From NCBI RefSeq assembly GCF_003958645.1, contig NZ_RXLO01000005.1, positions 248,001 to 312,000 on the forward strand: a stretch of DNA of 64,000 bases, in the 5' to 3' direction. The translations under genes and the position numbers were made by a program. Of this stretch, positions 1 through 9,729 are shown one piece after another. Under the pieces are notes generated by a model. The model did no database searches, was not told the DNA's origin, and worked only from the letters and a program-made list of their open reading frames with translations. The stretch comes from Chitinophaga rhizosphaerae. Its GTDB lineage: Bacteria; Bacteroidota; Bacteroidia; Chitinophagales; Chitinophagaceae. Position 1 is the first letter of the stretch, and each line of letters opens with the position of its first letter.

Positions 1-684
1 CGCGATTCTACTTTTGATTGACTGTTGAGTGTGAATTTAACATTTATTTTTCAAAATTCACTGAAATTGTAGCCCGTGGTTGCTTTGGGACCGTTGCTCG
101 GTCCCCGACTGCCGCTCCGGGCGGGTTGGAGCGGTAGGATCGTGACGATAAAATTAAATCTTATTGTGCGGAAATCCGGGGAATTATGACTACCGGTTTT
201 TCGCTGATTTTCCGGGAATTCGTTAACGGCGATGCTGTTTCGACCGGTATGATCAGGCATACATATTCGCTGACATATTCCCGTGTTTTCGGGGTCGGAA
301 TTATGCCGCGCCAGACCTCCGGCCCCTAATGGTTCATCCGTTGATTTCCCCGACCTGGCCGTTTTATCTGCACCAAACATAATTACCCGTGCGATACCGC
401 CATTTTGCCGGCCGATAGGATAGGTCGGGCCCGTAATTTTGCATAGGTGAACCCAGATAGCGGCAGTAATCGGCAGTATGAACGGTAACTTATATTGTCC
501 ATACATAACAAACGCTGCTTTACGTGGCAGGATAATGATATTGATATTGCCTCCCGGCGCCACTTGTCATTGACGCAATATTGATTATTTCCGAACCTGT
601 TTTTGCAATGATTTTATCGCTATTCAGCTTTTGATGGAACAGTGGTGTAAGCATGGAAATTCTGACCCGTGTCAGATATGTGGT
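1..684. other. No recognisable gene (left edge)
   Basis: I see no convincing gene in this stretch. A minus-strand open frame of 170 codons crosses it, but its translation has no recognisable domain, and it is rich in isoleucine and rare-codon runs unlike the surrounding genes. The DNA is less GC-biased at third codon positions than the genes to the right. It may be decayed coding sequence or a long intergenic region; nothing regulatory was identified. Confidence 0.4.
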
Positions 685-873
685 TTACAACATGCGTTCG
701 ATCTTTTCGATCAACAAACGGGAATTCTGCGTATCGATCAGCACATTGCTTTTTTCGTCCAGCACGAGATAGCGCGGCACGCCGCTGAAGACCAGTTGCG
801 TCACCATGGGCCCCTTTGGCCGGAACTCCGGAGGGAAAATGAACTGTCGGCTTCTAATATATATCTTTTTCGC
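685..873 (-). pseudogene. C-terminal remnant of a thioredoxin-like (TlpA-type) protein
   Basis: The minus strand holds a 62-codon open frame with no start codon and an in-frame stop just upstream. Its last ~48 residues resemble the end of a TlpA/thioredoxin-fold protein: a hydrophobic strand, then SGVPRYLVLDEKSNVL with the cis-proline GVP motif, then a short amphipathic helix to the stop. The CxxC active site and everything upstream are missing, and further stops occur in the same frame. I therefore read it as the 3' end of a decayed gene. No function is expected. The match is from memory of the family and is short, so a chance resemblance cannot be excluded. Confidence 0.45.
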
Positions 874-1038
874 TTACCTGGCGAAAGACAGCCATTATGC
901 AGCAATTGCGGCGCATTTCAAATCGGGTTTCATCGACAATTTCGTGGAAGGGGAAAGTATATTCTTTTGCAGTTGGTAAGCCCCTTGCATGGCGCCCCAC
1001 ATTACCCTATCTTTATATCTTCACCATTTTAACAAGTA

Positions 1039-2340
1039 ATGGCTTTTGACATCCTGCTTACATTATTCCTCGTATTACTCAACGGTTTCTTCGTAGCGGC
1101 GGAATTCGCCATCGTAAAAGTCCGTTCTTCCCAGATAGAAGTCAGTTCCGGCCGCAGCGCCGCCGTGTCGGGCATCGCCAAAAGCATCGTCAATAACCTC
1201 GACGGCTACCTTGCCGCCACGCAACTCGGCATCACCCTCGCTTCGCTCGGCCTCGGCTGGGTCGGCGAAGATGTGATGACGACGCTGATCCTTTCGGCGT
1301 TCAATAGCCTGGGCCTGCACATCGAGCCGGCCACCGCGCACAACATCGCATTGCCCATCGCTTTCCTCTGCATCACCGTGCTGCACATCGTGTTCGGTGA
1401 ACTGGCGCCCAAATCCCTCGCCATCCGCAAACCCGTTCCCACCACGTTTGCCGTGGCCGTACCGCTGAAAATCTTCTACGCCGTATTCCGCCCGTTCATC
1501 TGGGTGCTCAACGGCTTCGCCAACGCCATCCTGAAAATCATCGGCATCAGGCCCATTCACGAACATGGCGACATCCACTCGGAAGAGGAACTGAAAGTCA
1601 TCATCGCCGAAAGCCACCAGGGCGGCGTGATCGAAGAAACGGAAAAAGCCCTCATCCAGAACGTTTTCAGCCTCGGCGACCGGCAGGCTTCCACGCTCAT
1701 GACGCCCCGAAACGAGCTCGTATGGCTCAATGTCAACGATGCGGCAGACGTTAACCGGAAAAAAATCCTGTCCAACAAACACACCCTCTACCCCCTCACC
1801 AACGGCGACCTCGACACCGTGTACGGGTTCGTGTATTCGAAAGACCTGCTGAGCGACAGCCTCTCAAATTCCCTCCAGCGCCTGGAATCCTTCAAGAAGA
1901 AACTCCTCCTCATCACCACGCATAACCGTACCTACCAGATCCTCGACCTCTTCCGCAAGGAAAAAGTATACCAGGCTATGGTGGTAGACGAATTCGGCGC
2001 CGTGAAAGGCATGATCACCATCAACGATATCGTGGACGCGCTGGTGGGCGATATTTCGGAAACGAACGAATTCGAATATGAAATGAAACGGCAGGACGAT
2101 GGTGCCATCCTCGCCGACGCGCAAATCCCTTTCGTGGAGTTCCTCGAAAGGATGCATATCCCCATCGACCAGAAAAAAATAAACCTCGAGAACTTCGCCA
2201 CCCTCGGCGGTTTCATCCTCGATCGCCTGGGGAGGATCCCGGCTGCAGGCGACAGTATCCAATGGCGCGGGCTGCGGTTCGAAGTAAAGCAGATGGACCA
2301 GCACCGCATCGTCAAAGTGGAAGTGCGCGACGTAGCGTAG
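1039..2340 (+). CDS. CNNM/HlyC-CorC family membrane protein with CBS domains
   Basis: A 433-residue inner-membrane protein of the hemolysin C/CorC (CNNM) family. These proteins are linked to magnesium or other divalent-cation efflux, and the old name hemolysin is misleading. The first ~185 residues form the DUF21/CNNM membrane domain: a hydrophobic start, then a segment with GLGWVGED and a conserved FGELAPKSLAIRKP stretch. A CBS-domain pair follows at about 200-330, with VVDEFGAVKGMITINDIV. The C-terminal CorC_HlyC domain (about 345-430) includes TLGGFILDRLGRIP. The length is normal for the family. The ATG at 1039 directly precedes the hydrophobic segment. The gene stands alone and ends at a strong bidirectional terminator. 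The metal specificity cannot be told. Confidence 0.9.
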   Translation: MAFDILLTLFLVLLNGFFVAAEFAIVKVRSSQIEVSSGRSAAVSGIAKSIVNNLDGYLAATQLGITLASLGLGWVGEDVMTTLILSAFNSLGLHIEPATAHNIALPIAFLCITVLHIVFGELAPKSLAIRKPVPTTFAVAVPLKIFYAVFRPFIWVLNGFANAILKIIGIRPIHEHGDIHSEEELKVIIAESHQGGVIEETEKALIQNVFSLGDRQASTLMTPRNELVWLNVNDAADVNRKKILSNKHTLYPLTNGDLDTVYGFVYSKDLLSDSLSNSLQRLESFKKKLLLITTHNRTYQILDLFRKEKVYQAMVVDEFGAVKGMITINDIVDALVGDISETNEFEYEMKRQDDGAILADAQIPFVEFLERMHIPIDQKKINLENFATLGGFILDRLGRIPAAGDSIQWRGLRFEVKQMDQHRIVKVEVRDVA

Positions 2341-2362
2341 CAAACCTACTTTTCATAAAAGG

Positions 2363-2388
2363 AAAAGCCCACCATGCGGTGGGCTTTT
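2363..2388. terminator. Bidirectional intrinsic terminator
   Basis: An 11-bp stem (AAAAGCCCACC paired with GGTGGGCTTTT, loop ATGC) is flanked by A and T runs. It lies between the convergent CNNM and sigma-factor genes and can serve both. Confidence 0.85.
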
Positions 2389-2405
2389 TTCATATTGTAG
2401 AGGGA

Positions 2406-2975
2406 TCAGATCTTCTTCATCACTTTCATTTCCAGCCGGAAGGTGACGGCGGTAGTGAGTTTTTTCAGGGCGATGGCCAGTTGGTTCTCCACCGTTTTGG
2501 TAGACAGTTCCAGGATAGCGGCCACTTCCTTGTACCGGAGGCCGTATTGCTTCACGAGAATGAATATCTCGCGGCATTTGGGCGGCAGTTCGCGGATGGC
2601 TTCCTCCATCTTTCCCATCATTTCCGAAGTGATCAGCAACTGTTCCGGATCGGGCGAGAATTGCAGTTGCTCCTCGTCGCTTTCCTGGAGGGGAAGGCTG
2701 CGGAGCTGCGATTGCCGGCGGGTATGGTCTACCACCTTGTTTCGGGCGGCTACGAACAGGTACACCTGCGGATTGCGCACATCCCCCAGCTCATGCCGCT
2801 TCTGCCAGCATTGTACGAACACGTCGTGCGTGATCTCTTCCGCCACTTCCCTGTCTTTCAACAAAGAGCAGGTGAAACGGAACAACGTCACGAAGAAATG
2901 GTCGTAAAACTGCCGGAAAGCAAATTGATCGTTCTCCGCCGTCATTTTCCTGAATAAGGCTGCAGTGTCAGTCAT
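2406..2975 (-). CDS. ECF RNA polymerase sigma factor (FecI-type, Bacteroidota sigma-70 family)
   Basis: A 189-residue ECF sigma factor. Region 2 spans about 20-90 (FRQFYDHFFVTLFRFTCSLL, then DREVAEEITHDVFVQCW and a VYLFVAARNKVVDH core-binding stretch). Region 4 lies at about 125-175, with the helix-turn-helix LPPKCREIFILVKQYGLRYKEVA followed by STKTVENQL. Sigma factors of this type are held by a FecR anti-sigma and direct transcription of SusC/SusD genes. It is divergently oriented from the FecR gene at 3260, whereas the second system in this window has sigma and FecR in the same direction. The 284-nt gap between them should hold both promoters. The start codon is the ATG at 2975, giving the usual family length. 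Confidence 0.93.
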   Translation of the reverse strand: MTDTAALFRKMTAENDQFAFRQFYDHFFVTLFRFTCSLLKDREVAEEITHDVFVQCWQKRHELGDVRNPQVYLFVAARNKVVDHTRRQSQLRSLPLQESDEEQLQFSPDPEQLLITSEMMGKMEEAIRELPPKCREIFILVKQYGLRYKEVAAILELSTKTVENQLAIALKKLTTAVTFRLEMKVMKKI

Positions 2976-3259
2976 ACCGGCTGCAATTTATCATACGTAG
3001 ATTATGCTAAAGTTAACAAAAGACCAGGATGAAAAAAATAATATAGCGATTCGATTGCCGGTAAAGTATGAAATATTCACGGGAAAAAACAAACTCCCTT
3101 TTATTCCGATGCGTCATTTTTTTATCAAACTAAGGCTGTAGTTGTGTTTTGCAAACGATTGACAGGATGGAGTTCCAGGCGATTGAAAAAAAAAGGGGTT
3201 TTCTTTTGGGGGTTTTTGGAAGCGGATATCGTCCTTCTGATGTAAAAGGTCCTATTCAG
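2976..3259. promoter_or_regulatory. Divergent intergenic region between sigma and fecR genes
   Basis: This AT-rich 284-nt gap separates two divergent genes and must contain promoters in both directions. I could not fix a convincing -33/-7 pair. An in-frame upward extension of the FecR gene to 3149 exists, but its 37 extra residues look non-conserved and precede a more typical start. Confidence 0.4.
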
Positions 3260-4321
3260 ATGCATGAAACACAAGAGCGTTTATTTTTATTAATGTCCAG
3301 GAAAGTGGCGAACGAGGCAACGGCAGGGGAGCTGGAAGAGCTGGAGCGGTTGCTGGTTGCTGAGCCCGGGCTTCACTATACCTTGAACATGGTGGAAGAA
3401 CTGACCCCGCTTCCCAAACCCGGCGACGCCGCCACGGAAGATGAATTGCGCCGTAAAGAGCGCGGGCTGGGCAAGCTCGACGAGCTGCTGGCGCCCGCCC
3501 CGGCCATCCGCCGGAGGATGATGCCCAGGCGATGGCTGGCCGCGGCCGGCGTGGCCCTGCTGGCCGGCGCAGGCGGAGTATTGTACTGGATGACGGGGAC
3601 ATCGGCCCGGCAATCCGTTGCCGAAACGGCTTTTGGCGTAACGAGGAAAGAGGTGCTGCTGCCCGACGGGTCGCGCGTGGTCCTCAACGCCGGCAGCAAA
3701 CTGACATATGATTCCACCGCGCTGGCGAACGGAGAGCGGACCGTGACGCTCATGGGAGAGGGGTTTTTCGATGTGAAAGCCAGTGCAGAGCATCCGTTCG
3801 TTATCCGGACGGGGAAAGTAGACGTGCGGGTGCTGGGCACCACTTTCAATCTGAAAGCCTATCCGAAAGATAACCGTGTCGAGACGTTCCTCATTACCGG
3901 GAAGGTGGAGATCGCCTATAAAACGAAAGGGGAGGAAGCCCAGGTGAGATTGCGGCCCCTCGAGAGGCTGGTGATCGATCTGCCCGCTACGGGAGATGCG
4001 CCGGCGGCTACCCTGAAACCGCTGCCGCCGGAAACGGACGTGCAGAATATGGGCAGCATGGCGTCGGCGACGCAAACGAATCCCGAGCCCGCCTGGATGC
4101 AGGGGCGCCTGGAATTCGAAAATGTCACCTTCGAACAGCTGGCCAACGAGCTGGAACGCTGGTATAACGTAAGTATAACATTGAACAATGATAAGCTGAA
4201 AGGCGAGGTCTTCTCCGGCGCCTTTAACAACAAGCCGCTGCCCGAGGTACTTCAGGCGCTGCAATTGACGATGCAGTTCCAATACAAATCACTGGGCGAT
4301 CATCAAATTGAAATCTGGTAA
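3260..4321 (+). CDS. FecR-family anti-sigma factor
   Basis: A 353-residue single-pass inner-membrane anti-sigma factor. The cytoplasmic N-terminus (about 1-90) is expected to bind the sigma factor. One membrane helix lies at about 92-110 (WLAAAGVALLAGAGGVLYW). The periplasmic FecR domain at ~118-222 shows the family pattern TRKEVLLPDGSRVVLNAGS followed by GEGFFDVKA and VLGTTFNLKAY. A C-terminal DUF4974 domain covers about 285-353 and includes FENVTFEQLANELERWYNV. The periplasmic part should sense the N-terminal STN domain of SusC1 downstream. I chose the ATG at 3260 because the residues from there match the usual FecR beginning; a longer frame to 3149 adds unconserved sequence. Confidence 0.92.
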   Translation: MHETQERLFLLMSRKVANEATAGELEELERLLVAEPGLHYTLNMVEELTPLPKPGDAATEDELRRKERGLGKLDELLAPAPAIRRRMMPRRWLAAAGVALLAGAGGVLYWMTGTSARQSVAETAFGVTRKEVLLPDGSRVVLNAGSKLTYDSTALANGERTVTLMGEGFFDVKASAEHPFVIRTGKVDVRVLGTTFNLKAYPKDNRVETFLITGKVEIAYKTKGEEAQVRLRPLERLVIDLPATGDAPAATLKPLPPETDVQNMGSMASATQTNPEPAWMQGRLEFENVTFEQLANELERWYNVSITLNNDKLKGEVFSGAFNNKPLPEVLQALQLTMQFQYKSLGDHQIEIW

Positions 4322-4389
4322 AACATTTACGTATCAAAAAGCTGCGCCTATGATATAGCAACATTACTCCGCTGACCATGGCCACAAAA

Positions 4390-4417
4390 AAAAGGAAGTG
4401 CGGCAACACCTCCTTTT
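4390..4417 (+). promoter_or_regulatory. Leader hairpin upstream of susC1
   Basis: This hairpin lies between fecR and susC1. It has an 11-position stem with one A-C mismatch, and the loop is CGGCAA closed by TG...CA. A closely similar hairpin with loop CGGTCA precedes susC2 at 12310-12335. The loop lies 94 nt before the susC1 ATG here and 93 nt in the second case. No long T run follows, so it is not an obvious full terminator. It may be an attenuator, a processing site or a protein or sRNA target. Confidence 0.6.
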
Positions 4418-4494
4418 ATATGCTGGCTGAAAACTGCCGCCTTGTCTTGAGAACACAGGGGACGGCTATCTTATTCAACCGACAATCCAAAAAT

Positions 4495-7400
4495 ATGAAA
4501 AAAATCCGTACATGCATTTTTCCTGTACCTGAAGAGCGATTAAAAAAAATATTACTGCGTATGAAATTGACTTCCGTACTGCTGCTGGCTGCATTTCTGC
4601 AGGTAAGCGCAAATGGATATTCGCAGGAAAAGCTCAGCCTGGATTACGCCAACATCAATATCAAGAAACTGTTGACGCTGGTAAGCAAGAAAAGTGATTA
4701 CACTTTCCTTTACCGCAACGTAACCATCCCTGACAAAACAGTGAACATCCGCGTAAAAGACGCGCACGTGATCGACATCCTGCGGGAAACCCTCGCCGGC
4801 ACCGATCTCACCTTCAGACTGCTTTCCGGAAAGCTGATCGTGATTACGCCCAGCGGGGAAACCGTGGTGGCCAGGCCCGTCCGCGGCATCGTGCGGTCCG
4901 AAGACGGGACGCCGCTCATCGGCGTGACCGTCATGGTAAAAGGTTCTACCAAAGGCACGCAGACCGATGTGACGGGGCATTTCTCCCTCGAAGCGCCGGA
5001 AGGGGCCACCCTCGTATTTTCTTACATCGGGCACGAATCGCAGGAAATTGTAGCCGGTCCCGGCGATCTGCAGATCGTCCTGAAAGCCGGCTCCAGCGGG
5101 TTGACGGAAATTGTAGTGGTAGGATATGGCGCGCAGAAGAAAGTGAATCTCAGCGGCGCGGTAGACATGGTTTCCGGCAAAGAGCTCCAGAACCGGCCCA
5201 TCAACAACATCGCCACCGGCCTGCAAGGCCTGCTGCCCAACCTCAATATTACCCTCAGCAACGGCCGCGTTACTTCCAATCCCGCATTTAACGTGCGCGG
5301 TCTTACTTCGCTGACGGAAGGCGGGCCCTTCATCCTCGTAGACAACGTTCCGGCAACGCCCGACGAGCTGAACCGCCTCAATCCGGCCGATATCGAAAAC
5401 GTTACGGTGTTGAAAGACGCGTCTGCCGCGGCCATCTACGGTGCCCGCGCCGCCTTCGGCGTGATCCTCATCACCACCAGGTCCGGCACTTCCGACAGAA
5501 TTTCCATCTCCGTGAACACGAACTACGCGCTCCGCAACCTGGGCGCCGTTCCGAAGCTCGTAACCGATCCCTACCTGACGATGGATTATAAACACCGCGC
5601 CGCCACGCCGCTGTACAACCTGTACCCGGACGCCGTGCGCGAATACGCGAAGAAACGCTCCGCCGACCCTTCGCTCCCTGCCGTGATCGTGGACCCGACC
5701 GACGCTACCAGATATGCCTATTACGGTACCACCGACTGGCTCCACGAGGCTTACAAGAACTCGGCGCCTACGTCTACCACCAACTTCAGCGTATCGCAAA
5801 AGAGCGAGAAAGTGGCGTATTACCTCTCCGGTGAATACTTCCGCTACGAAGGCCAGCTGAAATACGGCAACGATATCATGAACCGGTACAACCTCCGCGC
5901 GAAAGTGAACTATCAACTGACCGACCGCATCAAACTCGGCGCCAACACCACATTCTCCAGCCGCGATTACGATGCGCCGGTATTCCTCGACGGCAACTTT
6001 TTCCATGAACTGAACCGCATCCCGTCGCTGTCCGTTCTCCGCAACCCCGACGGCAGCTGGACCAAAGACGGCGGCTATCTTTTCGGAAGGCTGCAAACCG
6101 GCGGCCGGACCAAGAACTACATCAACGAATATACCGCCACGCTGAATGGTGAACTGAACATCATCAAAGACGTGTGGGACCTGAAGGGCGACGCTACCAT
6201 CCGCCGCACCAACAATACCGTCAACTCCTTTGACATTCAGGTGCCGTACTACGACGGCCCCGGCCAACCCGTAAAATACACCGGCGCCAATCCTTCCTAC
6301 GCCACCACTGGCGACGATGCCGCGCGATACAACGTGTTCAACGTATATACCGATTTTCACAAGACGTTCGCGAAGAAGCACTACGTGCAGGCATTGGCAG
6401 GTTTTAACCAGGAATACCGTTACGACGAATCCGCCCGCGCTACGCGCCAGGGCCTCATCAGCACATCGCTGCCTACGCCGCAGCTGGCCACGGGCACCGC
6501 TACCCAGCGGCAAACGATCACAGACTGGGCGGTGCAGGGGCTGTTTTACCGGTTGAATTATATTTATGACGACAGGTACATCCTGGAACTGAACGGCCGG
6601 TACGACGGTACCTCCCGCTTCCCGACCAAAGACCGCTGGGGCTTCTTCCCGTCGGTGTCAGCAGCTTGGGTGGTAACGGGCGAGAATTTCTTCAAGCCGG
6701 TGGCGCAGGCCATCCATCTGGATTTCCTGAAGTTGCGCGGATCGTACGGTTCCCTCGGCAACCAGGCCATTTCGCAGGCATACGCTTACATCCCCACCAT
6801 GGGCTCGGGCCAGATCGGCCAGATCCTCGACGGGGCGCGGCCAATGATGGTAAACCAGCCCGGGGCTGTTTCCGCTTCCCTCACCTGGGAAAAGATACAG
6901 ACGCGCAACTTCGGCGTGAATATGTCGTGGCTCAATAACCGCCTGGGTATCGACGCCGATATTTACACCCGCGAAACCAAAGACATGCTTGTAAAAAGCA
7001 AGACGCTGCCCGCCGTATTCGGTACCGGCGAGCCCCGTGAGAACGGCGCTTCGCTGAAAACGAAAGGTTGGGAGCTGAGCCTGAAATGGAGCGATAACGT
7101 GAAAGTTGGCGGATCGCCGCTGAATTATTCCGCAAGGTTCATCCTGGCAAACAGCCGGTCTTATATCACAAAATACGACAACCCCACCCGCCTGATCGGC
7201 GACCGTTACGTGGGCGAGGAATGGGGCGAGATCTGGGGCTTCACCTCGGCAGGGTTCTTCCAGTCTGAAGAGGAACTGAAAAACTGGCCCGACCAGACGG
7301 AAGTAGGTTCCGACGATCAGAAATACAAATTCTATGTGGGCGACCTGAAATTCGCCGACCTGAATGGTGATAAGAAGATCGATTACGGCAAGAATACCGT

Positions 7401-7929
7401 GGACGATCCGGGAGACCGCCGCGTGATCGGGAACAGAAGCATCCGGTTGCCGTATAGCCTGGACCTGAGCGCAGACTGGAAAGGCTTTGACCTGCGGGTG
7501 TTCTTCCAGGGCGTGGGCAAGCGCGACTGGTACCCCAACCCCGGCAACCACTACTTCTGGGGCGTATACGCACAACCCTGGGCCAACGTACAGGTGCACA
7601 ACCTCGACGCCTGGACCCCCGAAAATCCCAACGGCTACTTCCCCCGCCTCAAAGCCTACATCGCGGAAGACGGTTCGGAACTGGGCGCCGCGCAAACCAG
7701 GTACCTCCAGAACGCAGCCTACCTGCGCCTGAAGAACGTGACCGTCGGCTATACGCTCCCGGGCACACTGACCCGTAAAGCCCGCATCGAAAGACTGCGC
7801 ATTTATTTCAGCGCGGAAAATATCTGGACCCGCTCTCACCTGAAAGCGAAGATCGATCCGGAAGGACTGGACGGTTCCGTGTATCCCTTCCAGCAAACCT
7901 ACTCCGGCGGCCTGAACCTGAATTTTTAA
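4495..7929 (+). CDS. SusC/RagA TonB-linked outer-membrane receptor with STN domain (SusC1)
   Basis: A TonB-dependent outer-membrane transporter of 1144 residues. After a signal peptide (hydrophobic LTSVLLLAAFLQVSANGYSQ) comes an STN domain at about 45-115 that signals to FecR. A carboxypeptidase-D-like regulatory fold lies at about 125-205 (GIVRSEDGTPLIGVTVMVKG). A TonB-box-like segment EIVVVGYGAQKKVNLSGAVD leads to the plug (NVRGLTS, then LKDASAAAIYGARAAFGVI) and a 22-strand barrel ending in a terminal aromatic residue. It pairs with SusD1, 18 nt downstream. The imported ligand cannot be told, since no glycosidase is linked to it. The frame is open further upstream to 4378, but the MKKIRTCIF start at 4495 is typical of the family. 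Confidence 0.95.
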   Translation: MKKIRTCIFPVPEERLKKILLRMKLTSVLLLAAFLQVSANGYSQEKLSLDYANINIKKLLTLVSKKSDYTFLYRNVTIPDKTVNIRVKDAHVIDILRETLAGTDLTFRLLSGKLIVITPSGETVVARPVRGIVRSEDGTPLIGVTVMVKGSTKGTQTDVTGHFSLEAPEGATLVFSYIGHESQEIVAGPGDLQIVLKAGSSGLTEIVVVGYGAQKKVNLSGAVDMVSGKELQNRPINNIATGLQGLLPNLNITLSNGRVTSNPAFNVRGLTSLTEGGPFILVDNVPATPDELNRLNPADIENVTVLKDASAAAIYGARAAFGVILITTRSGTSDRISISVNTNYALRNLGAVPKLVTDPYLTMDYKHRAATPLYNLYPDAVREYAKKRSADPSLPAVIVDPTDATRYAYYGTTDWLHEAYKNSAPTSTTNFSVSQKSEKVAYYLSGEYFRYEGQLKYGNDIMNRYNLRAKVNYQLTDRIKLGANTTFSSRDYDAPVFLDGNFFHELNRIPSLSVLRNPDGSWTKDGGYLFGRLQTGGRTKNYINEYTATLNGELNIIKDVWDLKGDATIRRTNNTVNSFDIQVPYYDGPGQPVKYTGANPSYATTGDDAARYNVFNVYTDFHKTFAKKHYVQALAGFNQEYRYDESARATRQGLISTSLPTPQLATGTATQRQTITDWAVQGLFYRLNYIYDDRYILELNGRYDGTSRFPTKDRWGFFPSVSAAWVVTGENFFKPVAQAIHLDFLKLRGSYGSLGNQAISQAYAYIPTMGSGQIGQILDGARPMMVNQPGAVSASLTWEKIQTRNFGVNMSWLNNRLGIDADIYTRETKDMLVKSKTLPAVFGTGEPRENGASLKTKGWELSLKWSDNVKVGGSPLNYSARFILANSRSYITKYDNPTRLIGDRYVGEEWGEIWGFTSAGFFQSEEELKNWPDQTEVGSDDQKYKFYVGDLKFADLNGDKKIDYGKNTVDDPGDRRVIGNRSIRLPYSLDLSADWKGFDLRVFFQGVGKRDWYPNPGNHYFWGVYAQPWANVQVHNLDAWTPENPNGYFPRLKAYIAEDGSELGAAQTRYLQNAAYLRLKNVTVGYTLPGTLTRKARIERLRIYFSAENIWTRSHLKAKIDPEGLDGSVYPFQQTYSGGLNLNF

Positions 7930-7947
7930 CGGATAAGCTAACAACAC

Positions 7948-9729
7948 ATGAAAAAGATCAGTTTTTATATATGTTTCGGAATGGCGACTGTGGCGGCAGT
8001 TTCGTGCAAGAAGAACTTCCTCGACCGTTTCCCGAAAACAGAAGTAACGAAAGAAGTGTTCTTCAATAACCCGCAGGACCTCGAGACCTACACCAATGGG
8101 TTTTATGGGATGCAACCCATTCCATACCAGGATATTGAGTCCGACAACACCAGCAACTACCAGGCTGCCAACTACCTCGACGATCTGGTGCGGGGTACGA
8201 TCACACCGGTGACCGCCGGCGGATGGGGCGGATGGGGCGACCTGCGCCGTATCAACTTCATGCTCGTGAACGCGGGCAAGGCACAGGGCGACGCCGCGGC
8301 GATCCGTCATTTTATCGGCATCGCGAAATACTTCAGGGCGATATTCTACTTCTCCAAACTGCGCGATTATTCCGACGTGCCCTGGTACGGAAAGCCACTG
8401 GCAACCGACGATCCCGATCTCTACAAAGGCCGCGACACCCGCGCGCTCATCGCGGATTCCATTTTGGCCGACCTCAACTACGCCGTTGAAAATATCAAAC
8501 CCGACGAAGGCAACCGCACCCGTGTCACCAAATGGGCAGCGCTCGCATTGCTGAGCCGGTTCGGCTTGTACGAAGGCACATTCCGGAAATACCATCCGGA
8601 AGTAAACCTCACCAACGAAGGGAAAAAATTCCTGGAACGTTCCGTTTGGGCATCCGAACAGATCATGGGCAGCAACCGGTTTACCATCAACAATACCGGG
8701 AAAGGTGGGGAAGACTATCGCGCCCTGTTTTGCAGCGCCACCCTCAACGGCGTGAAGGAAATCATCATGTGGGCCGACTACCAGCAGGCGCTGGGCACAG
8801 CCAACAACACGCATACCGTGTTGGGCTACCAGTGGGCGCTGAGCAACAGCCTGGCCGAAACCTACCTCATGAAAGACGGAACGCCTTTCACCGCGCAGCC
8901 CGGCTATGCCACAAAAACCTTGCTGGAAGTGCTCGCCGACCGCGACCCCCGCATGAACGAAACCATCGCCTCGCCCGGTTTTTCGCCGAACCAGGATAGC
9001 AAGCCCTACGTGATCAAACCCACCATCGGCGGGTACGACCAGGTGAAATTCTATCCCCGCCTGCCGTCGCAGCGCCAGGGCTGGAACTCGAACTACACCG
9101 CGCTCCCCATCTACCGTTACGCCGAAGTGCTGTTGAACCTCGCCGAAGCGAAAGCGGAACTGGGCACCATCACGGCAACCGACCTCAACAACACCGTAAA
9201 TCTCCTCCGCGCCCGTGTGCAAATGCCCGCCATGACGTTGACGCCCGCGGCAGACCCCGTACTGGCTGCCCAGTATCCCGGCGTTACGAACACCCTGCTG
9301 CTGGAGCTGCGCCGCGAAAGAAGGGTAGAGCTCGCCTGCGAAGGCCTGCGTTTCTCCGACCTCTTGCGCTGGAAAGCCGGCGCCCGCCTGCAAGATGCAC
9401 CGGGCGGCATGTACGTGCCCGCACTCGGCGCTATGGACGTGACGGGAGACGGTACACCGGATATCGCCATACTGGCCAGTCCGAACGATGAATCTCCGAT
9501 CGCCGGGCTGCCGGAAGACGTGATGAAAAAACTCACCAAATTCCACCTGAAAGATGCCACCGGGAAGGATAACAACTTCTATCTCTCCGGAGGTAACAAA
9601 GGCCGCATCATGTTCACCGTAGACCGCGATCAGCCGCGGACATTCGTGGAACCGAAGTATTACTATCGACCTATTCCCCAGACGCAGACGGTGCTGAACC
9701 CTGCGCTGAAACAGATATTCGGTTGGTAA
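7948..9729 (+). CDS. SusD/RagB-family nutrient-binding outer-membrane lipoprotein (SusD1)
   Basis: A 593-residue surface lipoprotein that caps SusC1 and captures ligand. The signal peptide ends in a lipobox with Cys20 (AAVSCKKN). The typical SusD N-terminal opening follows (FLDRFPKTEV, then FFNNPQDLETYTNGFYG), with TPR-like helices and the C-terminal region containing LRRERRVELACEGLRFSDLLRW, a family hallmark, followed by YYRPIPQTQ near the end. It lies 18 nt after susC1 and is surely cotranscribed with it. A strong hairpin follows the stop codon. Confidence 0.95.
   Translation: MKKISFYICFGMATVAAVSCKKNFLDRFPKTEVTKEVFFNNPQDLETYTNGFYGMQPIPYQDIESDNTSNYQAANYLDDLVRGTITPVTAGGWGGWGDLRRINFMLVNAGKAQGDAAAIRHFIGIAKYFRAIFYFSKLRDYSDVPWYGKPLATDDPDLYKGRDTRALIADSILADLNYAVENIKPDEGNRTRVTKWAALALLSRFGLYEGTFRKYHPEVNLTNEGKKFLERSVWASEQIMGSNRFTINNTGKGGEDYRALFCSATLNGVKEIIMWADYQQALGTANNTHTVLGYQWALSNSLAETYLMKDGTPFTAQPGYATKTLLEVLADRDPRMNETIASPGFSPNQDSKPYVIKPTIGGYDQVKFYPRLPSQRQGWNSNYTALPIYRYAEVLLNLAEAKAELGTITATDLNNTVNLLRARVQMPAMTLTPAADPVLAAQYPGVTNTLLLELRRERRVELACEGLRFSDLLRWKAGARLQDAPGGMYVPALGAMDVTGDGTPDIAILASPNDESPIAGLPEDVMKKLTKFHLKDATGKDNNFYLSGGNKGRIMFTVDRDQPRTFVEPKYYYRPIPQTQTVLNPALKQIFGW

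Noticed and set aside
51..563. 170-codon minus-strand frame at the left edge
   Set aside because: No domain and unusual amino-acid composition; the frame is more likely random.
631..1032. 133-codon plus-strand frame
   Set aside because: It runs antisense to the thioredoxin-like remnant and has no recognisable features.
4378..4494. Longer N-terminus for SusC1 (start at 4378)
   Set aside because: It would run through the conserved leader hairpin and precede a normal signal peptide by 39 atypical residues.
4552..6513. Minus-strand frame of about 650 codons opposite susC1
   Set aside because: Codon-bias shadow without recognisable features.
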